The position numbers and the translations under genes are program-made. The notes under the pieces are model-generated. The model worked only from the letters and a program-made list of their open reading frames with translations, searched no databases and was not told the origin of the DNA. 64,000 nucleotides of DNA from Nilaparvata lugens (Eukaryota; Arthropoda; Insecta; Hemiptera; Delphacidae). Where the stretch lies: NCBI RefSeq assembly GCF_014356525.2, contig NC_052505.1, positions 49,215,994-49,279,993 on the forward strand, written 5' to 3'. Every line of letters starts with the position of its first letter. Within the stretch, counting starts at the first letter, position 1. Below, piece by piece: positions 61,598 through 64,000 of this stretch.

Positions 61598-62492
61598 TAC
61601 AGGGTGGGTGAAAAGTCCGAGACCGGCCTAATATCTCATACACAAAGATAATTTGACAGTGGGTGTGATCGGGGATCCAACTCAATTTGAAAATACTACT
61701 TTACTAGGACTTTAAAAATCTGGTCCGCCATACTGAATGCAACTTTATTTTTTTAAATAGGAAGGTGGTCATGCGATACATGATTTCGATACAGAATTTC
61801 AAGAAAAAAAGAATGGCGAAAACCGCCTATCGATATCTCAAATCGATCCAAAGATATTCACAATATTAATCAATACATTCTTCTACAATTTCATCAATAT
61901 GTATTGATGAATACAAATGTATTCATCAATACATACTTCTACGGTTTGAGATATCGATGTGCGGTTTTCACCATTCATTTTGTCTTGAAATTCCGTATTG
62001 AATTATTGTATCGTATGACCACCTTACTATTTGAAATAATGAAGTTGCATTCATAATGGCGGATCAAAGATGGCGAACCAGATTTTTAAAGTCATAGTAG
62101 AGTAGTATTTTCAAATTGAGTAGGATCCCCGATCACACCCACCATCAAATTACCTTTATGTATGAGATACTAAGCCGTACTCGGACTTTTTTCTCTCTTT
62201 TCTGCTTTGAATAGTATTGATTAATAATAATGTGAATATCTTCGGAACTGTTTGAGTATCAATATGCAGTTTTCGCCATTTTTTTTCTTGAAATTCTATA
62301 TTGAAATCATATATCGCATGACCACCTTCCTATTAAAAAAGATAAAGTTGCATTCAATATGGCGGACCAGATTTTCAAAGTCATAGTAAAGTAGTATTTT
62401 CACATTGAGTAGGATCCTCGATCACACCCACCGTCGAATTACCTTTGTGTATAAGATATCAAGCCGTTCTCCGACTTTTCACCCATTCTGTA
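61598..62492. mobile_element. Foldback DNA element, about 895 bp
   Basis: The left end TACAGGGTGGGTGAAAAGTC and the reverse complement of the right end (TACAGAATGGGTGAAAAGTC) form terminal inverted repeats of roughly 28 bp. Inside, the left arm (61606-61860) pairs with a right arm (about 61925-62190), and a further copy in the right-arm orientation follows at 62240-62480. The element therefore holds three copies of a 250-bp module. Shared words are GATCACACCCACC, GTAGTATTTTCA and ATGGCGGACCAGATTTT. There is no coding capacity. Terminal wording is of the CACCCTGTA type seen in several insect DNA elements. Confidence 0.78.
61900..61933. repeat. Perfect 16-bp hairpin at the centre of the foldback
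   Basis: TGTATTGATGAATACA at 61900-61915 is exactly complementary to 61918-61933, with a 2-base loop. It marks the turning point between the two arms of the foldback element. Confidence 0.85.
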
Positions 62493-62817
62493 TGTAAAAA
62501 ACAAAGTGGACAATCTGAATAAGGGCCGTTTGCACAGTGTAAGTTTAAGCTAAAGCTTAAACCAAATTTGGATTTTTTTTGTTTGAACTAAAATTCCGTT
62601 TGCACAGTATCAGTTTAAACTCTGTATTGAGTGTAAACTCTGGAAAAGTTTAAACCTCAAAAGCAGGTATAAACCAAATAATTAGGATCAACTTAACATC
62701 TGTAAAGATTTGATGGGGGAACAGCTGATAGTAAATTATTTTTCGACGGTTGTTTTTAATGCTTCTGTTTAGACAATAATTATTATTAATTTAGGTTATA
62801 GTGAATCATTATTTGAA
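62493..62817. other. Noncoding DNA with a short repeated word
   Basis: CCGTTTGCACAGT occurs at about 62526 and again at about 62607, and AGTTTAAGCTAAAGCTTAAAC is palindromic near 62542. This could be the end of another small element. No gene was recognised. Confidence 0.4.
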
Positions 62818-63492
62818 TTTAAAAAATCTGGTGTAACGCACTCACACAACTTTCCTTGCCGTTATTAGAATTTAACACCTGACGTTAGTGTTCACGCGCA
62901 TCACAAGTCTTATAAACAAATATCTAAGCCAGCTGGTGACAGGACAATAACGCTGGAGACATACGAGGTCTGATATCTCTTCATAGTGAATGATTTAATA
63001 GAATCAACAGTTGCCAACAGTTTGCAATTGGATAATCACATTTTCTCGAATTTCGAGCTTAATTCCAATTGTAGGTGAAAATGTTACTCAACATTAATTG
63101 TAGAGATTTTTATGCTCAATTTTCTCCACTCGAATTTCTTTGTTTAAATTGTATCTGAAGCCTGATAATTGGGAATCTGAAATCCAACTTTGGATAGATG
63201 GGGCGGAGCACCTGAAATTTTTACAGATATGGGACTTGTGGCAGTTGATAGAGCTTATCAATGACTATTCCAGGTATGAATTTAATCAAAATCGTTGGAG
63301 CCGTTTTCGAGAAAATCGCGAAAATCCCGGTTTTTGACAACATTTTCGCCATTTTAGCCGCCATCTTGAATTGCATTTGATCGAAATTGTTCGTGTCGGA
63401 TCCTTATATTGTAAGGACCTTAAGTTCCAAATTTCAAGTCATTCCGTTAATTGGGAGATTAGATATCGTGTACACAGACGCACATACACTCG

Positions 63493-63542
<50 letters not shown>

Positions 63543-63697
63543 ACACACACACACACATACAGACCAATACCCAAAAACCACTTTTTCGGACTCAGGGGAC
63601 CTTGAAACGTATAGAAATGTAGAAATTGGTGTACCTTAATTTTTTTCGGAAAGCAATACTTTCCTTACCTATGGTAATAGGGCAAGGAAAGTAAAAA
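62818..63697 (+). mobile_element. CA/TG-bearing dispersed repeat, copy 3
   Basis: It begins TTTAAAAAATCTGGTGTAAC and ends GGGCAAGGAAAGTAAAAA, like copy 2. The middle differs: sequence at about 62870-63150 is unrelated to copy 2, and only the last ~420 bases align well again (from GTTTTCGAGAAAATCGCGAA). It holds the longest CA tract of the three copies. Overlapping frames at 63371-63622 reflect the CA tract and are not genes. Confidence 0.75.
63496..63557. repeat. (CA)n microsatellite
   Basis: About 30 CA units, with one interruption near 63541, lie inside repeat copy 3 at the same place where copies 1 and 2 have shorter TG/CA tracts. Confidence 0.95.
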
Positions 63698-64000
63698 ATT
63701 GTAATGGAGGAATTGATAGACATTTTTAATGCGATTGATAAAGATGACTGCAAAGAAATTTTGAAACTGAGAAAAATTGGGCAAAAAACAAATAATTTAA
63801 ATTTCTGGGATAGAGAATTTTTTAACGGTTTTGCTTGAGTACAGCAACTGCCAATTTAGTATTTTGATTGAATAAACCAATTGATAGAAATTAAGACAAT
63901 TTTTAACAGTGGTCTTCGATTAGAAAACATATTTTTAATAATACATAACAGAGATACTTTTGAGAGATTTCTAATAAACGAGGAAGACCGTAGTATATTC
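63698..64000. other. AT-rich noncoding DNA to the window end
   Basis: The + strand has a short open frame from about 63703 (ATGGAGGAATTGATAG) with a Lys-rich and Asp-rich start, too short and too near the edge to judge. Confidence 0.35.

Noticed and set aside
63371..63622. Frames with poly-Thr/His translation
   Set aside because: They are the CA microsatellite translated inside a dispersed repeat.
1..64000. tRNA, rRNA, CRISPR array, phage, plasmid or endogenous virus
   Set aside because: I looked for tRNA B-box words, rRNA-like blocks, regularly spaced short repeats and viral polymerase or capsid motifs, and found nothing convincing. The search was by eye and could miss diverged cases.

Overview
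This window looks like a stretch of insect nuclear genome, most probably hemipteran and possibly a planthopper. The DNA is AT-rich (roughly one third GC). It has no long open reading frames, no operons and no bacterial-type gene spacing. It carries animal-type transposon relics, foldback elements, MITEs, TAAA-tailed retroposon ends and a marked excess of the palindrome TAGGCCTA. The placement near planthoppers rests on remembered similarity of some repeat families and was not checked by a search. 

Layout. Positions 1-24.4 kb are mostly single-copy-looking noncoding DNA. They include a GC-rich ~102-bp minisatellite with a 53-bp duplication at its edge (4.25-4.83 kb), a TATA/initiator promoter candidate on the + strand (about 12.64 kb), a GC-rich patch with an NRF1-like palindrome (14.5-14.95 kb) and small local duplications. 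At 25.03-24.47 kb, minus strand, lies the one convincing protein-coding segment: a first coding exon of about 185 codons, with an in-frame upstream stop, a good start context and a canonical GTGAGT donor. Its family was not recognised. 

28.18-30.0 kb (minus) is a decayed but nearly full-length Mutator-like transposase with several stops and frameshifts. 30.4 and 50.3 kb hold two related hairpin MITEs; the second is nearly intact and has a TAA target duplication. 34.0 and 45.1 kb hold two inverted copies of a 0.6-0.7-kb repeat. 42.2-42.5 kb holds a 5'-truncated LINE fragment, the end of a reverse-transcriptase ORF, between 13-bp direct repeats. 31.9-32.4, 35.1-35.4, 36.95-37.27 and 50.5-51.1 kb are GC-richer islands that could be promoters, untranslated exons or enhancers. 

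48.85-63.7 kb is a nest of transposable elements: three copies of a CA/TG-bearing ~0.9-1.1-kb repeat (one inserted inside another element), several direct and inverted copies of a ~1-kb repeat ending TAGTCCAGTCACTA, a TAAA-tailed retroposon end and an 0.9-kb foldback element. 

No rRNA, tRNA, CRISPR array, plasmid or phage feature and no obvious endogenous virus was seen. I found no strong case for a wholly new biological system. The most useful leads are the unidentified coding exon, the GC-rich minisatellite, the transposase relic and the nested repeat structure.
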